From NCBI RefSeq assembly GCF_900101625.1, contig NZ_FMYZ01000001.1, positions 1,148,304-1,212,303 on the forward strand: a DNA stretch of 64,000 bases. The letters run 5' to 3'. This document shows, one piece after another, positions 63,507 through 64,000 of the stretch. Made by a program: the position numbers and the translations under genes. Within the stretch, counting starts at the first letter, position 1. The number at the start of each line of letters is the position of its first letter. The DNA comes from Cupriavidus sp. YR651. GTDB taxonomy: Bacteria; Pseudomonadota; Gammaproteobacteria; Burkholderiales; Burkholderiaceae. A model generated the notes under the pieces. It did no database searches. It was not told where the DNA came from and was given only the letters and a program-made list of their open reading frames with translations.

Positions 63507-64000
63507 TCAGGCACGGTCTGCGACACGTTCGCCCATGATGCCGGACGGACGGAAGACAAGTACGGTAATCAGCACGATGAAGGCGAAGACGTCCTGGTAG
63601 TTCGAGCCGAACACGCCATTGGTCAGGTCGCCGATATAGCCGGCGCCCAGTGCCTCGATCAGGCCCAGCAGCATGCCGCCGACCATCGCGCCGGCCAGGT
63701 TGCCGATGCCGCCCAGCACCGCGGCGGTGAACGCCTTCAGGCCGGGGATGAAGCCCATGTAGAAGTGGGCGTTACCGTAGTTGGTGGCCATCATCACGCC
63801 CGCCAGCGCCGCCAGCGTGGCGCCGATCATGAACGTGGCCGAGATCACGAAGTTGGGGTTCACGCCCATCAGGCCCGCCACCTTCTGGTTCTCGGCGGTG
63901 GCGCGCATCGCGCGGCCGAGCTTGGTGCGGTTGACCAGGGCCAGCAGGCCGGCCATGACCATCACGGCCAGGCCGATGATGACCATTTCCTTGCCGGTGA
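63507..64000 (-). CDS. livH: Branched-chain amino acid ABC transporter permease LivH, C-terminal part
   Basis: The frame is open beyond the right edge (codons before the first internal Met read TGKE), so about 164 residues of the protein are seen. They include the LivH coupling loop RTKLGRAMRATAENQKVAGLMGVNPNFVISATF and GGIGNLAGAMVGGMLLGLIEALG, with five hydrophobic segments. The stop lies 13 bp before livM. The N-terminal half is outside the window. Confidence 0.92.
   Translation of the reverse strand, partial: TGKEMVIIGLAVMVMAGLLALVNRTKLGRAMRATAENQKVAGLMGVNPNFVISATFMIGATLAALAGVMMATNYGNAHFYMGFIPGLKAFTAAVLGGIGNLAGAMVGGMLLGLIEALGAGYIGDLTNGVFGSNYQDVFAFIVLITVLVFRPSGIMGERVADRA

Overview
The window reads as a stretch of a high-GC betaproteobacterial chromosome, most likely Burkholderiaceae of the Cupriavidus/Ralstonia type. 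The support is the strong GC bias at third codon positions, a DUF2486 gene fused head-to-tail with holC, the pepA // lptF-lptG divergence, a TctC-type (Bug) solute receptor, the five-step (HutF/HutG) histidine pathway and CysB-family control of sulfur genes. I cannot name a species. Nearly all genes are intact and tightly packed. I see no insertion sequence, prophage or CRISPR array.

Layout. 1-1345: the tail of a SIMPL-domain protein, then an isolated lower-GC gene with all the signature residues of an R-S-ExE ADP-ribosyltransferase. 1433-7235 (minus strand): a malonate catabolic operon read as GntR regulator, malonyl-CoA decarboxylase, TctC-type receptor, enoyl-CoA hydratase-fold protein, malonyl-CoA synthetase. 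7236-8025: a 790-bp gene-free, hairpin-rich interval. 8026-10186: a YjgN (DUF898) membrane protein paired with an M48 protease. 10217-18961: housekeeping genes (lgt, a LysR regulator divergent from ilvD, DUF2486, holC, pepA, lptF, lptG).

18979-27805: assimilatory sulfate reduction and siroheme supply (cbiX, cobA, cysN, cysD, an APS-type cysH, a DUF934 gene, cysI, a TSUP exporter) with a divergent CysB-family regulator. 27848-32597: a methyltransferase, an orphan amino-acid-type binding protein, a beta-hydroxyacid dehydrogenase, an alpha/beta hydrolase and a small HNH protein. 32692-32776: tRNA-Leu(CAA). 32878-39203 (minus strand): a FecI-FecR cell-surface-signalling system with two tandem TonB-dependent receptors, of which only the downstream one carries the STN signalling domain. 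39503-45652: an M48 lipoprotein protease, then an aspartate:alanine exchange module of two AspT antiporters and aspartate 4-decarboxylase.

45783-56811 (minus strand): one large hut unit, read as binding protein, permease, ATPase, hutC, hutH, hutU, hutD, hutI, hutF, hutG. It is flanked and interrupted by three near-identical palindromes that fit a HutC operator. 57082-59176: an NAD(P)-binding protein and a ferredoxin-fused flavin reductase whose start codons are only 10 bp apart. 59236-60648: argD preceded by what looks like a complete arginine-responsive attenuator: a consensus promoter, a short Arg-rich leader ORF that starts at about the predicted transcription start, and an intrinsic terminator. 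60816-64000: livF, livG, livM and the 3' part of livH.

The most novel observation is the argD leader/attenuator. Next come the lone ADP-ribosyltransferase, the three-site HutC circuit around a nitrate/taurine-type transporter, and the perfect inverted repeat between the LysR gene and ilvD.
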